Below are positions 42,964 through 52,977 of a stretch of DNA of 64,000 nt, piece by piece. Source of the stretch: Streptomyces sp. CB02959 (lineage in GTDB: Bacteria; Actinomycetota; Actinomycetes; Streptomycetales; Streptomycetaceae); contig NZ_NNBP01000004.1 in assembly GCF_002803155.1 (NCBI RefSeq), forward strand, positions 62,985-126,984, written 5' to 3'. Both the position numbers and the translations under genes were made by a program. How positions within the stretch are numbered: the first letter of the stretch is position 1; each line of letters opens with the position of its first letter. Below the pieces are notes generated by a model. That model was not told where the DNA came from. It searched no databases and worked only from the letters and a program-made list of their open reading frames with translations.

Positions 42964-43953
42964 TCAGTTGTGGCTGTGCAGGATCTCGTTCAGACCGCCC
43001 CAGACCGCCTTGTTCGGGCGGGCCTCGACGGTGCCGGTGGTGGAGTTCCGGCGGAAGAGGATGTTGTCGGCGCCGGACAGCTCCAGTGCCTTGACGATCT
43101 GGCCGTCGGGCAGCGTGACGCGGGTGCCCGCGGTCACGTACAGACCGGCCTCGACCACGCACTCGTCGCCCAGCGCGATGCCGATGCCGGACTCGGCGCC
43201 GAGCAGGCAGCGCTCGCCGATCGAGATGATCTGCTTGCCGCCGCCGGAGAGGGTGCCCATGGTGGAGGCGCCGCCGCCGATGTCGGTGCCGTCGCCGATC
43301 AGCACACCGGCGCTGATCCGGCCCTCGATCATCGAGGTGCCCAGCGTGCCGGCGTTGAAGTTGACGAAGCCCTCGTGCATGACGGTGGTGCCGGCCGCGA
43401 GGTGGGCGCCCAGCCGCACCCGGTCGGCGTCGGCGATCCGGACACCGGCGGGCGCCACGTAGTCGGTCATCCGCGGGAACTTGTCGACGCTGGTGACCTG
43501 GAGGTGCAGGCCCTCCGCGCGGGCGTTCAGCCGGGCCGTCTCCAGCTGGTCTACGGGCACCGGGCCGAGCGAGGTCCAGGCGACGTTGGCCAGCAGGCCG
43601 AACATGCCTTCCAGGCTCTGGCCGTGCGGCTTGACCAGGCGGTGGCTGAGCAGGTGCAGGCGCAGGTAGACGTCGTGCGCGTCCAGCGGCTTGTCGTCCA
43701 GGGAGGCGATGACCGTGCGGACGGCCACGACCTCCACGCCGCGGACCGGGTCGGGGCCGACGGCCTTGCGGACGGCGTCGCCCAGCAGCTCGGCGGCGCG
43801 GTCGTCCGCCAGCTGCTCGGTGCCCGCCGGGCCGGGCGCGTCGACCAGCTCGGGCGCGGGGAACCAGGTGTCGAGAACGGTGCCGTCGGAGGCGACGGTG
43901 GCGAGCCCGGCGGCGACGGCGCCGGTGGTACGGGGAGTTGCAGCATCGGTCAT
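42964..43953 (-). CDS. dapD: 2,3,4,5-tetrahydropyridine-2,6-dicarboxylate N-succinyltransferase DapD
   Basis: A 329-residue left-handed beta-helix acyltransferase of the actinobacterial DapD type. It catalyses the succinylation step of diaminopimelate/lysine synthesis. Hexapeptide-repeat turns (VGHHxx-like [35 protein letters not shown], and [12 protein letters not shown]) and the C-terminal [18 protein letters not shown] are characteristic. ADP-ribosyl-like insertions are absent. The start codon is preceded by a short leader, and a terminator follows. Confidence 0.94.
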   Translation of the reverse strand: MTDAATPRTTGAVAAGLATVASDGTVLDTWFPAPELVDAPGPAGTEQLADDRAAELLGDAVRKAVGPDPVRGVEVVAVRTVIASLDDKPLDAHDVYLRLHLLSHRLVKPHGQSLEGMFGLLANVAWTSLGPVPVDQLETARLNARAEGLHLQVTSVDKFPRMTDYVAPAGVRIADADRVRLGAHLAAGTTVMHEGFVNFNAGTLGTSMIEGRISAGVLIGDGTDIGGGASTMGTLSGGGKQIISIGERCLLGAESGIGIALGDECVVEAGLYVTAGTRVTLPDGQIVKALELSGADNILFRRNSTTGTVEARPNKAVWGGLNEILHSHN

Positions 43954-44075
43954 GTGGGAAACCTAACCGGAGCCCGCCCGCGGAGGCGAACCGGTCTCAG
44001 CGATCGGTCCCGGGCCGTACGGTCGTACCATCCGGCTCGTAGGGTCGCACCAGCCGCCCGGCCCGCGGCCGCCGC

Positions 44076-44624
44076 TCACCGGGCGGCTCCCAGCACCCCG
44101 GCCAACCCCTCGCGCACCAGGGCCGGCTGGAACGGCTGCCCGGTGAGCAGGTGCTGGAGCATCAGCCCGTCGGTGAAGGCCACCACCGCCCGGGCGGCGG
44201 CCCGGTCGCCGATCCGCCGGGCGAGCAGCGTCACCATCTCGTCCAGGCACTCGGCCGCGATCGGCCGGACCGCCTCGTGGCGCAGCGCCGCCAGGTACAG
44301 CTCGTACTCCAGCTCCACCCGCGCCCGGTCCCCGGCGAGGGTCTCGGCGACCAGGCGGGCCGCCTCGTCGGCGAGCGGCACGTCCGGGTCGATCCCGTCC
44401 ACCCAGCGCGCGAAGTCCGCCAGCCACCAGCCGTTGGCCTGCCGCAGCGCGGCGACCAGCAGGTCGTCGAGGGTCGCGAAGTGGTACGTCGTGGAGCCCA
44501 GCGGGACGTCCGCGGCGGCCGCCACCGCGCGGTGGCTGAGCCCGGCGATCCCCCGCTCTCCGACCACCGCGAGCGCCGCGTCGATGATCCGCTGCCGCCG
44601 CTCCGGGTCGTAGCGCCGGGCCAT
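44076..44624 (-). CDS. TetR-family transcriptional regulator
   Basis: A 182-residue repressor with a typical N-terminal helix-turn-helix (DPERRQRIIDAALAVVGERG, LSHRAVAAAADVPLGSTTYHF) and an alpha-helical ligand-binding domain. Its start overlaps the stop of the upstream SMR gene (TGATG), so the two are co-translated. A 38-bp palindrome lies upstream of the pair and is probably its operator. It most likely represses its own operon until a toxic cation or drug binds. Confidence 0.91.
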   Translation of the reverse strand: MARRYDPERRQRIIDAALAVVGERGIAGLSHRAVAAAADVPLGSTTYHFATLDDLLVAALRQANGWWLADFARWVDGIDPDVPLADEAARLVAETLAGDRARVELEYELYLAALRHEAVRPIAAECLDEMVTLLARRIGDRAAARAVVAFTDGLMLQHLLTGQPFQPALVREGLAGVLGAAR

Positions 44625-44944
44625 CAGTGCGCCCCGTCGAGGTTGAGCACCACCACCCCGGCGATCACCAGCAGCACCCCGAAGATCTTGGCTGCGCTGG
44701 CGCTCTCGCCCAGGAACACCATCCCGATCGCGGCGATCGCCGCGGTACCGGCCCCGGCCCAGATCGCGTACGCGGTCCCGACGCTCATCGACTTGAGCGT
44801 CTGGGCGAGCAAGGCAAAGGCGAGTACGTATCCGAGGGCGGTGCCCAGCGAGGGCCACAGCTTGCTGAAGCCGTGGCTGTACTTCATCGAGGTCGTCGCG
44901 AGGACCTCGGAGAGGATCGCGCCGGCGAGCGTCAGATAGGCCAT
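44624..44944 (-). CDS. SMR-family multidrug efflux protein (EmrE/QacE-like)
   Basis: A 106-residue membrane protein with four hydrophobic helices: AYLTLAGAILSEVLATTSMKYS (Glu in helix 1 is the conserved proton/drug carboxylate), LGYVLAFALLAQTLKSMSVG, TAYAIWAGAGTAAIAAIG and FGVLLVIAGVVVLNL. It exports lipophilic cations in exchange for protons. The ATG at 44944 directly abuts a palindromic operator and no Shine-Dalgarno sequence is seen, so the mRNA may be leaderless. Confidence 0.92.
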   Translation of the reverse strand: MAYLTLAGAILSEVLATTSMKYSHGFSKLWPSLGTALGYVLAFALLAQTLKSMSVGTAYAIWAGAGTAAIAAIGMVFLGESASAAKIFGVLLVIAGVVVLNLDGAH

Positions 44945-44982
44945 GCGTACGAGCGTACACATCGTTGTGTACGGCCGTACGC
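44945..44982. promoter_or_regulatory. 38-bp palindromic operator of the smr-tetR operon
   Basis: Arms are GCGTACG (44945-44951) and CGTACACA (44954-44961) on one side, TGTGTACG (44966-44973) and CGTACGC (44976-44982) on the other. They are symmetrical except for the AG/GC linkers and the TCGT centre. It ends at the base next to the smr start codon. Confidence 0.75.
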
Positions 44983-44999
44983 AACGAACGGGGGGAGAC

Positions 45000-45041
45000 G
45001 GCTCCCGGCTCCCGGCTCCCGGCTCCCGGCTCCCGGCTCCC
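45000..45041 (+). repeat. Six tandem copies of a 7-bp repeat
   Basis: GGCTCCC is repeated six times without error from 45000 to 45041, followed by GG. It lies between the smr-tetR operator and the suf terminator and is not part of a recognised gene. Confidence 0.9.
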
Positions 45042-45051
45042 GGAACGACGA

Positions 45052-45094
45052 AAGCGGCCGTGCCCACCGGAGGAACCGGTGGACACGGCCGCTT
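45052..45094. terminator. Terminator downstream of the suf operon
   Basis: AAGCGGCCGTG (45052-45062) pairs with CACGGCCGCTT (45084-45094) and CCACCGG (45064-45070) with CCGGTGG (45076-45082), with one C/A mismatch and loop AGGAA. It lies about 30 bases past the sufT stop. Confidence 0.85.
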
Positions 45095-45124
45095 CGACCG
45101 TGCGGTGGCGCCGCGGAGCGACGC

Positions 45125-45460
45125 TCAGACGTTGAACCCCAGCGCGCGCAGCTGCTCGCGGCCGTCGTCGGTGATCTTGTCCGGGCCCCACGGCGGCATC
45201 CAGACCCAGTTGATCTTCAGCTCGTTGACGATGCCGTCCGTGGCGGACCTCGCCTGGTCCTCGATGACGTCGGTCAGCGGGCAGGCCGCCGAGGTCAGCG
45301 TCATGTCGATGGTGGCGATGTTGGCGTCGTCGATGTGGATGCCGTAGATCAGCCCGAGGTTGACGACATCGATGCCCAGCTCGGGGTCGACGACGTCGTA
45401 CAGCGCCTCGCGGACCTCTTCCTCCGAGGCCGGCTTGGTGGTGGTCGGGGTGTCGGTCAT
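45125..45460 (-). CDS. sufT: Metal-sulfur cluster assembly factor (SufT-like, DUF59)
   Basis: A 111-residue MIP18/DUF59 protein: ALYDVVDPELGIDVVNLGLIYGI and DMTLTSAACPLTDVIEDQAR, with the conserved Cys in the latter, and VNWVWMPPWGPDKITDDGRE at the C-terminus. It helps mature Fe-S proteins. The ATG overlaps the sufU stop by 4 bases, and it is the last gene of the suf operon before the terminator. The name sufT follows this context. Confidence 0.9.
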   Translation of the reverse strand: MTDTPTTTKPASEEEVREALYDVVDPELGIDVVNLGLIYGIHIDDANIATIDMTLTSAACPLTDVIEDQARSATDGIVNELKINWVWMPPWGPDKITDDGREQLRALGFNV

Positions 45461-45915
45461 GCGGTCTTCGCCTCCTGGGAAAGGGCCTTGGCCGTGGCGT
45501 CCTTCCAGGCCATCCAGCTGAGCAGGGCGCACTTCACACGCGCCGGGTACTTGGAGACACCGGCGAACGCCACCGCGTCCTCCAGCACCTCCTCCATGGC
45601 GTCATCCGGCTCCACCTGGCCCTTGGACTGCATCAGCGCCAGGAACGTCTCCTGGATCCGCTGCGCCTCGCCGAGCTCCTTGCCGACCAGGAGGTCGTTG
45701 AGCACCGACGCGCTGGCCTGGCTGATGGAGCAGCCCTGCCCCTCGTACGACACGTCCTCGATGGTCGTGCCGTCGAGCCGCACGCGGAGCGTGATCTCGT
45801 CGCCGCACGTGGGGTTGACGTGGTGCACCTCGGCGTCGCCGTCCCGAAGACCGCGCCCGTGGGGGTGCTTGTAGTGGTCCAGGATGACGTCCTGGTACAT
45901 GGAATCCAGCTTCAC
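45457..45915 (-). CDS. sufU: SufU iron-sulfur cluster assembly protein
   Basis: A 152-residue IscU-like protein of the SufU type. Zn/Fe-S ligands are visible: HVNPTCGDEI, GQGCSISQASASVL and RVKCALLSW. The 18-residue insert GKELGEAQRIQETFLALM between the second and third ligands distinguishes SufU from IscU. It accepts sulfur from SufS. The start ATG is 45915; a second ATG lies five codons in. It is translationally coupled to sufT. Confidence 0.94.
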   Translation of the reverse strand: MKLDSMYQDVILDHYKHPHGRGLRDGDAEVHHVNPTCGDEITLRVRLDGTTIEDVSYEGQGCSISQASASVLNDLLVGKELGEAQRIQETFLALMQSKGQVEPDDAMEEVLEDAVAFAGVSKYPARVKCALLSWMAWKDATAKALSQEAKTA

Positions 45916-45967
45916 GACTCAGTCAGTCCTCGTCCTCATCCGCCGTGCTCGTTAACCGCGGTGATCA

Positions 45968-47220
45968 TTAACCGAAGAAGTTGCGGACGTGCTCCAGGCC
46001 CTCGACCAAGGCGTCGACCTCACCCGGGGTGGAGTACAGATAGAACGACGCTCGCGTGGTCGCAGGAATTCCGTAGCGCAGGCAGACCGGGCGCGCGCAG
46101 TGGTGCCCCACCCGCACCGCGATGCCCTGCTCGTCCAGAACCTGGCCCACGTCGTGCGGGTGGATGTCGCCGAGCGTGAAGGAGAGCGTCGCCCCGCGGT
46201 CCTCGGCCGTGCTCGGGCCGATGATCTTGAGGTCGGGGACCTCCAGCAGCCGCTTGACGGCGTACTCGGTGAGCGCGTGCTCGTGCGCGGCGATGTTCTC
46301 CATGCCGATCGCGGTGAGGTAGTCCACGGCCGCGCCGAGGCCGACGGCCTGCGCGATCGGGGGCGTACCGGCCTCGAACTTGTGCGGCGCGGGCGCGTAG
46401 GTCGAGGAGTGCATGGACACCGTCTCGATCATCTCGCCGCCACCGAGGAACGGCGGGAGGTCCTCCAGCAGCTCCTGGCGGCCCCACAGGACGCCGATAC
46501 CGGTCGGGCCGCACATCTTGTGGCCGGTGAAGGCCACGAAGTCGGCCTGCAGCGCCTGGACGTCCAGCACCATGTGCGGCGCGGCCTGCGAGGCGTCGAT
46601 GCACACCAGCGCGCCGACCTCCTGCGCGCGCCGGACGATCGTCTCGACCGGGTTGACGGTGCCCATGATGTTGGAGACCAGCGTGAAGGAGACGATCTTC
46701 GTCTGCTCCGTGATGACCTCGTCGATGTTGGACAGGTCGAGGCGGCCGTCGTCGGTGATGCCGAACCACTTCAGCTTCGCGCCGGTGCGCTGCGAGAGCA
46801 GCTGCCACGGGACGATGTTGGAGTGGTGCTCCATCTCCGTGATGACGATCTCGGTCTCGCGGTCCACGCGGTAGGGCTCGTCGGCCCAGCCGAGCATGTT
46901 CGCCACGAGGTTGAGCGACTCCGAGGCGTTCTTGGTGAAGATCACCTCGTCGCGGCTCGGCGCGTTGATGAAGGCGGCGACCTTGTCGCGGGCGCCTTCG
47001 TACAGCGCCGTGGCCTCCTCGGCAAGCACGTGCACGCCGCGGTGGACGTTGGCGTTGTGGCGTTCGTAGTAGGCACTCAGGGCGTCGAGGACCTGGCGCG
47101 GCTTCTGCGAGGTCGCCGCGTTGTCCAGGTACACGATCTTCTTCCCGTCGTGGACCTGGCGGTCCAGGAGGGGGAAGTCCTTGCGGATCGCCTCTGTGTC
47201 GAGGAGGCCCGGCAGCTGTG

Positions 47221-47224
<4 letters not shown>
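45968..47224 (-). CDS. sufS: Cysteine desulfurase SufS
   Basis: A 418-residue PLP enzyme that releases sulfur from cysteine for Fe-S cluster assembly. IVYLDNAATSQKP, TKNASESLNLVAN, MEHHSNIVPWQL, FTGHKMCGPTGIGVLWG (PLP lysine) and VRVGHHCARPVCLRYG (sulfur-accepting Cys) mark the SufS group II branch. The GTG at 47224 overlaps the sufC stop (GTGA), which supports this start over longer frames. Confidence 0.96.
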
Positions 47225-47985
<761 letters not shown>

Positions 47986-47992
47986 GGGGAAC

Positions 47993-48310
47993 TCAGGACT
48001 CCTGGGTGACGGAGACGAGCACGTCGTCCCCTTCGATCTTTACGGGGTATACGGGGACGGGGCGCGTCGCGGGAAGGCCGGACGGCTTGCCGGTCCGCAG
48101 GTCGAAGCTGGAGCCGTGCAGCCAGCACTCGATCGAGCAGTCCTCGACCTCGCCCTCGGAGAGCGAGACGTTGGCGTGCGAGCAGATGTCGTTGATCGCG
48201 AACACCTCGCCCTCGGTGCGCACCAGCGAGATCGGCGTGCCGTCGATCTCCACCCTCTTGGGGGTGTCCTCCTCCAGCTCGCTCAGCGCGGCCGCGCGTA
48301 CGTAGCTCAT
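47993..48310 (-). CDS. Rieske-type non-heme ferredoxin in the suf operon
   Basis: A 105-residue Rieske [2Fe-2S] protein. Ligands are visible as CSHANVSLSEGEV (C-x-H) and CWLHGSSFDLRTG (C-x-x-H). It resembles the ferredoxin components of aromatic dioxygenases, but no dioxygenase is nearby; instead it sits between sufD and sufC, which is standard for actinobacterial suf operons. The ATG overlaps the sufD stop. It may pass electrons during cluster assembly. Confidence 0.93.
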   Translation of the reverse strand: MSYVRAAALSELEEDTPKRVEIDGTPISLVRTEGEVFAINDICSHANVSLSEGEVEDCSIECWLHGSSFDLRTGKPSGLPATRPVPVYPVKIEGDDVLVSVTQES

Positions 48311-49491
48311 GCCGCGGACGCTTCCAGCTCGGCTTCGATCTTGCTCATCAGGCGCTCCTCGACGTCCGGGACGCCGATCTGCTGGACCAGCTCGGCGAAG
48401 AAGCCGCGGACGACCAGTCGGCGCGCCTCGTCGGCGGGGATGCCGCGGGCCATCAGGTAGAAGAGCTGCTCGTCGTCGAACCGGCCGGTCGCCGAGGCGT
48501 GGCCGGCGCCGACGATCTCGCCGGTCTCGATCTCCAGGTTGGGCACCGAGTCGACCCGCGCGCCGTCGGTGAGGACGAGGTTGCGGTTGAGCTCGTAGGT
48601 GTCGGTGCCGGTGGCGGCCGCCTGGATGAGGACGTCGCCGATCCAGACCGCGTGCGCGTCCTGGCCCTGCAGCGCGCCCTTGTAGGTCACGTGGGAGCGG
48701 CAGTTGGCCACGTCGTGGTCGACGAAGAGGCGGTGCTCCTGGTGCTGGCCTTGCTCGGTGAAGTACAGGCCGTAGAGCTCGGCCTCGCCGCCCGGCGCCG
48801 CGTAGGTGATCCGCGGGTGGAGGCGGACCAGGTCGCCGCCGAAGGTGACGACCACGGACTTGAAGGTGGCGTCCCGGCCGACCAGGGCGTTGTGCTGGCC
48901 GCAGTGGACGGCGGTGTCGTCCCAGTCCTGGACGGAGACCACGGTCAGCTTGGCGCCGTCGCCGAGGAGGTAGTCGACGTTGGCGGCGAGCACGCCGTCA
49001 CCGGTGTGGTCGATGACCACGACGGCCTCGGCGAACGCGCCCAGCTCGATGACCTGGTGGCCGAAGGCGGTGCCGCCCTCGCCGTGCACCCGGATCCGGA
49101 TCGGCTCGGTGAGGACCGTCTCCTTGGGGACGGTGACCACCGACGCCTTCTCGAACGTGCTGTACGCCTGCGCGGCGACCCGGTCCACCGGCGTGCCGGC
49201 CTTGCCGACCCGCGGGTCGGCGCGGTCGACGAGCTCGTGGGTGACGCCCTCGGGCGCGGTGATGTCGACCTTCAGGTCGGGACCGCCGGCCGCGGCGCTG
49301 CCGTCGTGCAGACCGCGCAGCCGCGCGAGCGGCGTGAACCGCCACTCCTCCTCGCGGCCGTGCGGCACCGGGAAGTCCGCCACGTCGTAGGACGGCGGGG
49401 CGCTCATCCGGGTGGCGACGGTGGACTCCGCGGCCACCGCGACGGAACCGGCGGTCGTGGAACCCAACGGGATGTTCTGAGCCTCAGCCAT
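48307..49491 (-). CDS. sufD: Fe-S cluster assembly scaffold SufD
   Basis: A 394-residue beta-helix protein of the SufBD family. FPVPHGREEEWRFTPLARLRG at the N-terminus, LLGDGAKLTVVSVQDW, LYGLYFTEQGQHQEHRLFVDH, SHVTYKGALQGQDAHAVWIGD and the C-terminal GRFDDEQLFYLMARGIPADEAR are typical. It pairs with SufB on SufC. The start is 62 bases after the sufB stop, and its stop overlaps the ferredoxin start. Confidence 0.95.
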   Translation of the reverse strand: MAEAQNIPLGSTTAGSVAVAAESTVATRMSAPPSYDVADFPVPHGREEEWRFTPLARLRGLHDGSAAAGGPDLKVDITAPEGVTHELVDRADPRVGKAGTPVDRVAAQAYSTFEKASVVTVPKETVLTEPIRIRVHGEGGTAFGHQVIELGAFAEAVVVIDHTGDGVLAANVDYLLGDGAKLTVVSVQDWDDTAVHCGQHNALVGRDATFKSVVVTFGGDLVRLHPRITYAAPGGEAELYGLYFTEQGQHQEHRLFVDHDVANCRSHVTYKGALQGQDAHAVWIGDVLIQAAATGTDTYELNRNLVLTDGARVDSVPNLEIETGEIVGAGHASATGRFDDEQLFYLMARGIPADEARRLVVRGFFAELVQQIGVPDVEERLMSKIEAELEASAA

Positions 49492-49553
49492 GGCTGTCGT
49501 CTAGCTCGCTTTCTGCGTTCTTGCGGGAGTCAGTCGCTGCGTGGGGGCCGGGG

Positions 49554-50975
49554 TCAGCCGACCGCGCCTTCCATCTGCAGCTCGATCAGCCGGTTGAGCT
49601 CCAGCGCGTACTCCATCGGCAGCTCACGGGCGATCGGCTCGACGAAGCCGCGGACGATCATCGCCATGGCCTCCTGCTCGCTCAGACCCCGGCTCATCAG
49701 GTAGAAGAGCTGGTCCTCGCTGACCTTGGAGACGGTCGCCTCGTGGCCCATGGAGACGTCGTCCTCGCGGACGTCCACGTACGGGTAGGTGTCCGAGCGG
49801 GAGATGGTGTCCACCAGCAGCGCGTCGCACAGCACGTTGGACTTGGAGCCCGCGGCGCCCTCGCCGATCTCGACCAGACCGCGGTAGGAGGTCCGGCCGC
49901 CGCCCCGCGCCACCGACTTGGAGACGATGTTGGAGGAGGTGTTCGGCGCCATGTGGACCATCTTGGAACCGGCGTCCTGGTGCTGGCCCTCGCCCGCGAA
50001 GGCGATCGAGAGGGTCTCGCCCTTGGCGTGCTCACCCATGAGGTAGACCGCCGGGTACTTCATGGTGACCTTGGAACCGAGGTTGCCGTCGACCCACTCC
50101 ATGGTCGCGCCCTCGTAGGCGACGGCGCGCTTGGTGACCAGGTTGTAGACGTTGTTCGACCAGTTCTGGATGGTCGTGTAGCGGCAGCGGCCGCCCTTCT
50201 TCACGATGATCTCGACGACCGCGGAGTGCAGCGAGTCCGACTTGTAGATCGGCGCGGTGCAGCCCTCTACGTAGTGGACGTAGGCGTCCTCGTCGACGAT
50301 GATCAGCGTCCGCTCGAACTGGCCCATGTTCTCGGTGTTGATCCGGAAGTAGGCCTGCAGCGGGATGTCCACGCGGACACCCTTGGGCACGTAGATGAAC
50401 GAGCCACCGGACCAGACCGCGGTGTTCAGCGACGCGAACTTGTTGTCGCCGACCGGGATGACCGTGCCGAAGTACTCCTGGAAGAGCTCCGGGTGCTCCT
50501 TCAGCGCGGTGTCGGTGTCCAGGAAGATGACGCCCTGAGCCTCCAGGTCCTCACGGATCTGGTGGTAGACGACCTCGGACTCGTACTGCGCGGCGACACC
50601 GGCGACCAGGCGCTGCTTCTCCGCCTCCGGGATGCCCAGCTTGTCGTAGGTGTTCTTGATGTCCTCGGGCAGGTCCTCCCAGGAGGCGGCCTGCTGCTCG
50701 GTGGAGCGGACGAAGTACTTGATGTTGTCGAAGTCGATGCCCGAGAGGTCGGAACCCCAGGTCGGCATGGGCTTCTTGTCGAACAGCTTCAGCCCCTTGA
50801 GGCGCAGCTTGAGCATCCACTCCGGCTCGTCCTTCTTCGACGAGATGTCGCGGACGACGGCCTCGGACAGGCCGCGCTTGGCAGCGGCGCCGGCGATGTC
50901 GGAGTCGGCCCAGCCATATTCGTACTTACCCAGTCCCTCGAGCTCAGGGTGAGCAGTCTCCGTGGGGAGCGTCAT
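49554..50975 (-). CDS. sufB: Fe-S cluster assembly scaffold SufB
   Basis: A 473-residue SufB protein. Landmarks are [44 protein letters not shown] [20 protein letters not shown] (the cluster-related Cys), [20 protein letters not shown] and the C-terminal [28 protein letters not shown] precedes the ATG, which overlaps the sufR stop (ATGA). It forms the SufBCD scaffold. Confidence 0.97.
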   Translation of the reverse strand: MTLPTETAHPELEGLGKYEYGWADSDIAGAAAKRGLSEAVVRDISSKKDEPEWMLKLRLKGLKLFDKKPMPTWGSDLSGIDFDNIKYFVRSTEQQAASWEDLPEDIKNTYDKLGIPEAEKQRLVAGVAAQYESEVVYHQIREDLEAQGVIFLDTDTALKEHPELFQEYFGTVIPVGDNKFASLNTAVWSGGSFIYVPKGVRVDIPLQAYFRINTENMGQFERTLIIVDEDAYVHYVEGCTAPIYKSDSLHSAVVEIIVKKGGRCRYTTIQNWSNNVYNLVTKRAVAYEGATMEWVDGNLGSKVTMKYPAVYLMGEHAKGETLSIAFAGEGQHQDAGSKMVHMAPNTSSNIVSKSVARGGGRTSYRGLVEIGEGAAGSKSNVLCDALLVDTISRSDTYPYVDVREDDVSMGHEATVSKVSEDQLFYLMSRGLSEQEAMAMIVRGFVEPIARELPMEYALELNRLIELQMEGAVG

Positions 50976-51790
50976 GCGGGGTTCCTCCCGGCCGTGCTAG
51001 CAGATGCTGTGGTGGTCTTGGTGGGGCGCTCACCGGTGCGGTGAGCTGCCTTGCCGGCGCCGGCCTTCGGGACGAAGGTCGTGCACACCCCGTCGCCGTG
51101 GGCGATGGTGGCAAGGCGCTGTACGTGGGTCCCGAGCAATCGGGAGAAGACCTCGGTCTCCGCCTCGCACAGCTGCGGGTACTGCTCGGCGACGTGGACG
51201 ACCGGGCAGTGGTGCTGGCAGAGCTGTTCACCGAGCTGTGGATTGGGCGCACTGCGCGCCGTAGCAGCGTACCCGTCCGCGGTCAACGCCTTCGCCAGGG
51301 CCTCGGTGCGGGCCTCCGGCGCGGCCGTCTCGACCGCCTCGCGGTACCCCTCGGCCTGGGCGGCGAGCCGGGCCCGGGCGAACGCGGCGACCGCCGCCTC
51401 GCCCTTGGCGCCGCCGCCCGCGCTCTGCGCGATCCAGCGCATCGCATCGGCGGCGAGGTCGTCGTATGCCTGGTCGAAAGCGTCCCGACCGCACTCGGTG
51501 AGGGCGAACGCCTTGGCCGGACGGCCGCGGCCGCGAGCGCCGTAGACCCGCTTCTCGCGAGGCTCCACGACCCCCTCGGCGACCAGCGCGTCCAGATGAC
51601 GGCGGACCGCGGCCTGGGTCAGCTCCAGACGGAGGGCCAGCTCGGCCGCGGTGGACGGGCCGTGGTCGAGGACGGAGCGGGCGACGCGGTTGCGAGTGCC
51701 GCGCTGCTCGTCGTGCGCGGGCGCGGTGGAGTCCGGACCGGCGGTCTGCCGGGCCGCGGGCCCCTTCCGATCCTCGCTCGCGTTTTTCAC
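50972..51790 (-). CDS. sufR: Fe-S-responsive transcriptional regulator SufR
   Basis: A winged-helix regulator of about 272 residues. The DNA-binding part is [38 protein letters not shown]. Cys residues [19 protein letters not shown] near the C-terminus are the probable [4Fe-4S] ligands and are positioned as in cyanobacterial and mycobacterial SufR. I chose the GTG at 51790; longer in-frame starts add an unlike sequence. It heads the suf operon and probably represses it when clusters are plentiful. Confidence 0.92.
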   Translation of the reverse strand: MKNASEDRKGPAARQTAGPDSTAPAHDEQRGTRNRVARSVLDHGPSTAAELALRLELTQAAVRRHLDALVAEGVVEPREKRVYGARGRGRPAKAFALTECGRDAFDQAYDDLAADAMRWIAQSAGGGAKGEAAVAAFARARLAAQAEGYREAVETAAPEARTEALAKALTADGYAATARSAPNPQLGEQLCQHHCPVVHVAEQYPQLCEAETEVFSRLLGTHVQRLATIAHGDGVCTTFVPKAGAGKAAHRTGERPTKTTTASASTAGRNPA

Positions 51791-51862
51791 AACGCCATTG
51801 TTGCGTAATTCGTCGAAGCGATTCAACCCCGTATCGCATCGCGGACCGGTGGCCTCCATCAC

Positions 51863-51876
51863 TTAGGGTCACCTAA
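51863..51876. promoter_or_regulatory. TTAGG/CCTAA inverted repeat upstream of sufR
   Basis: TTAGG (51863-51867) and CCTAA (51872-51876) flank GTCA, in the intergenic region between sufR and the divergent ABC exporter. The half-sites resemble those of iron-box repressors (DmdR/IdeR), but the site is 14 bp, shorter than the usual 19 bp. It could be a SufR or iron-regulator site. Confidence 0.4.
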
Positions 51877-52014
51877 TGACGGGGTCGCCCCTCACGCTCC
51901 GAAACCGGCATCGGCCCTTCCGGAGGACCGCTCCGGAGGCCGCCCCCGCACGCCTCCTGGACAGGTCCCGGCCCCCGCTCCCGGCACCCCGTCCCGCTCC
52001 GTAGACTGCCCGGC

Positions 52015-52977
52015 ATGCCCAGCACCTCCCCAGGGGACGCCCCCCGCTCCCCCGGCCGTGAGCCTGCCGTCGAGGTCGTCGGCCTGGTCAAGCGGTACGG
52101 GACCAAGACCGCCGTGGACGGTCTCGACCTCACCGTCGCACGCGGCACCGTGACCGCCGTCCTCGGCCCCAACGGCGCCGGGAAGACCACCACCGTCGAG
52201 ACCTGCGAAGGCTACCGGCGCCCGGACGCCGGCCGGGTCCGCGTCCTGGGACTGGACCCGGTCGCCGACGCCGCCGCCCTGCGCCCGCGGATCGGCGTGA
52301 TGCTCCAGTCGGGTGGGGTCTACGCGGGCGCCCGGGCCGAGGAGATGCTCCGGCACACCGCCACCCTGCACGCCCACCCCCTCGACGTGGACCAGCTGAT
52401 GGACCGGCTGGGCCTGGACAGCTGCGGGCGCACCTCGTACCGGCGGCTGTCCGGCGGCCAGCAGCAGCGGCTCGCCCTGGCGATGGCCGTGGTCGGCCGC
52501 CCCGAGCTGGTGTTCCTGGACGAGCCGACGGCCGGTCTCGACCCGCAGGCCCGGCGCGCCACCTGGGAACTCGTCCGGGAGCTGCGCGCCGACGGCGTCA
52601 GCGTGGTGCTGACCACCCACTTCATGGACGAGGCCGAGCAGCTCGCCGACGACGTGGCGATCATCGACGGCGGCCGGGTCGTCACCCAGGGCAGCCCGGA
52701 GCAGCTGTGCAAGGGCGGCGCCGAGAACAGCCTGCGCTTCACCGGCCGCCCCGGCCTGGACGTCGCCTCGCTCCTCAAGGCGCTGCCGGCCGACAGCGCC
52801 GCCGCCGAGCTGACCGCCGGCACCTACCGCGTCCAGGGCCGGATCGATCCGCAACTGCTGGCCACCGTGACCTCGTGGTGCGCCCAGAACGGTGTGATGC
52901 CCGCCGCGATAGCCGTCGAGCGCCACACGCTGGAAGACGTCTTCCTGGAGCTGACCGGCAAGGAGCTGCGCGCATGA
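52015..52977 (+). CDS. ABC-2 exporter ATP-binding protein
   Basis: A 320-residue ABC ATPase: Walker A GPNGAGKTTTVETCEGYRRP, signature LSGGQQQRLALAMA, Walker B LVFLDEPTAGLDPQARR, and H-loop LTTHFMDEAEQL. The DrrA-like C-terminal extension (about 80 residues) is present. The permease gene follows with a 4-base overlap. Substrate unknown; drug or lipid export is the usual role. It is divergent from sufR. Confidence 0.93.
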   Translation: MPSTSPGDAPRSPGREPAVEVVGLVKRYGTKTAVDGLDLTVARGTVTAVLGPNGAGKTTTVETCEGYRRPDAGRVRVLGLDPVADAAALRPRIGVMLQSGGVYAGARAEEMLRHTATLHAHPLDVDQLMDRLGLDSCGRTSYRRLSGGQQQRLALAMAVVGRPELVFLDEPTAGLDPQARRATWELVRELRADGVSVVLTTHFMDEAEQLADDVAIIDGGRVVTQGSPEQLCKGGAENSLRFTGRPGLDVASLLKALPADSAAAELTAGTYRVQGRIDPQLLATVTSWCAQNGVMPAAIAVERHTLEDVFLELTGKELRA

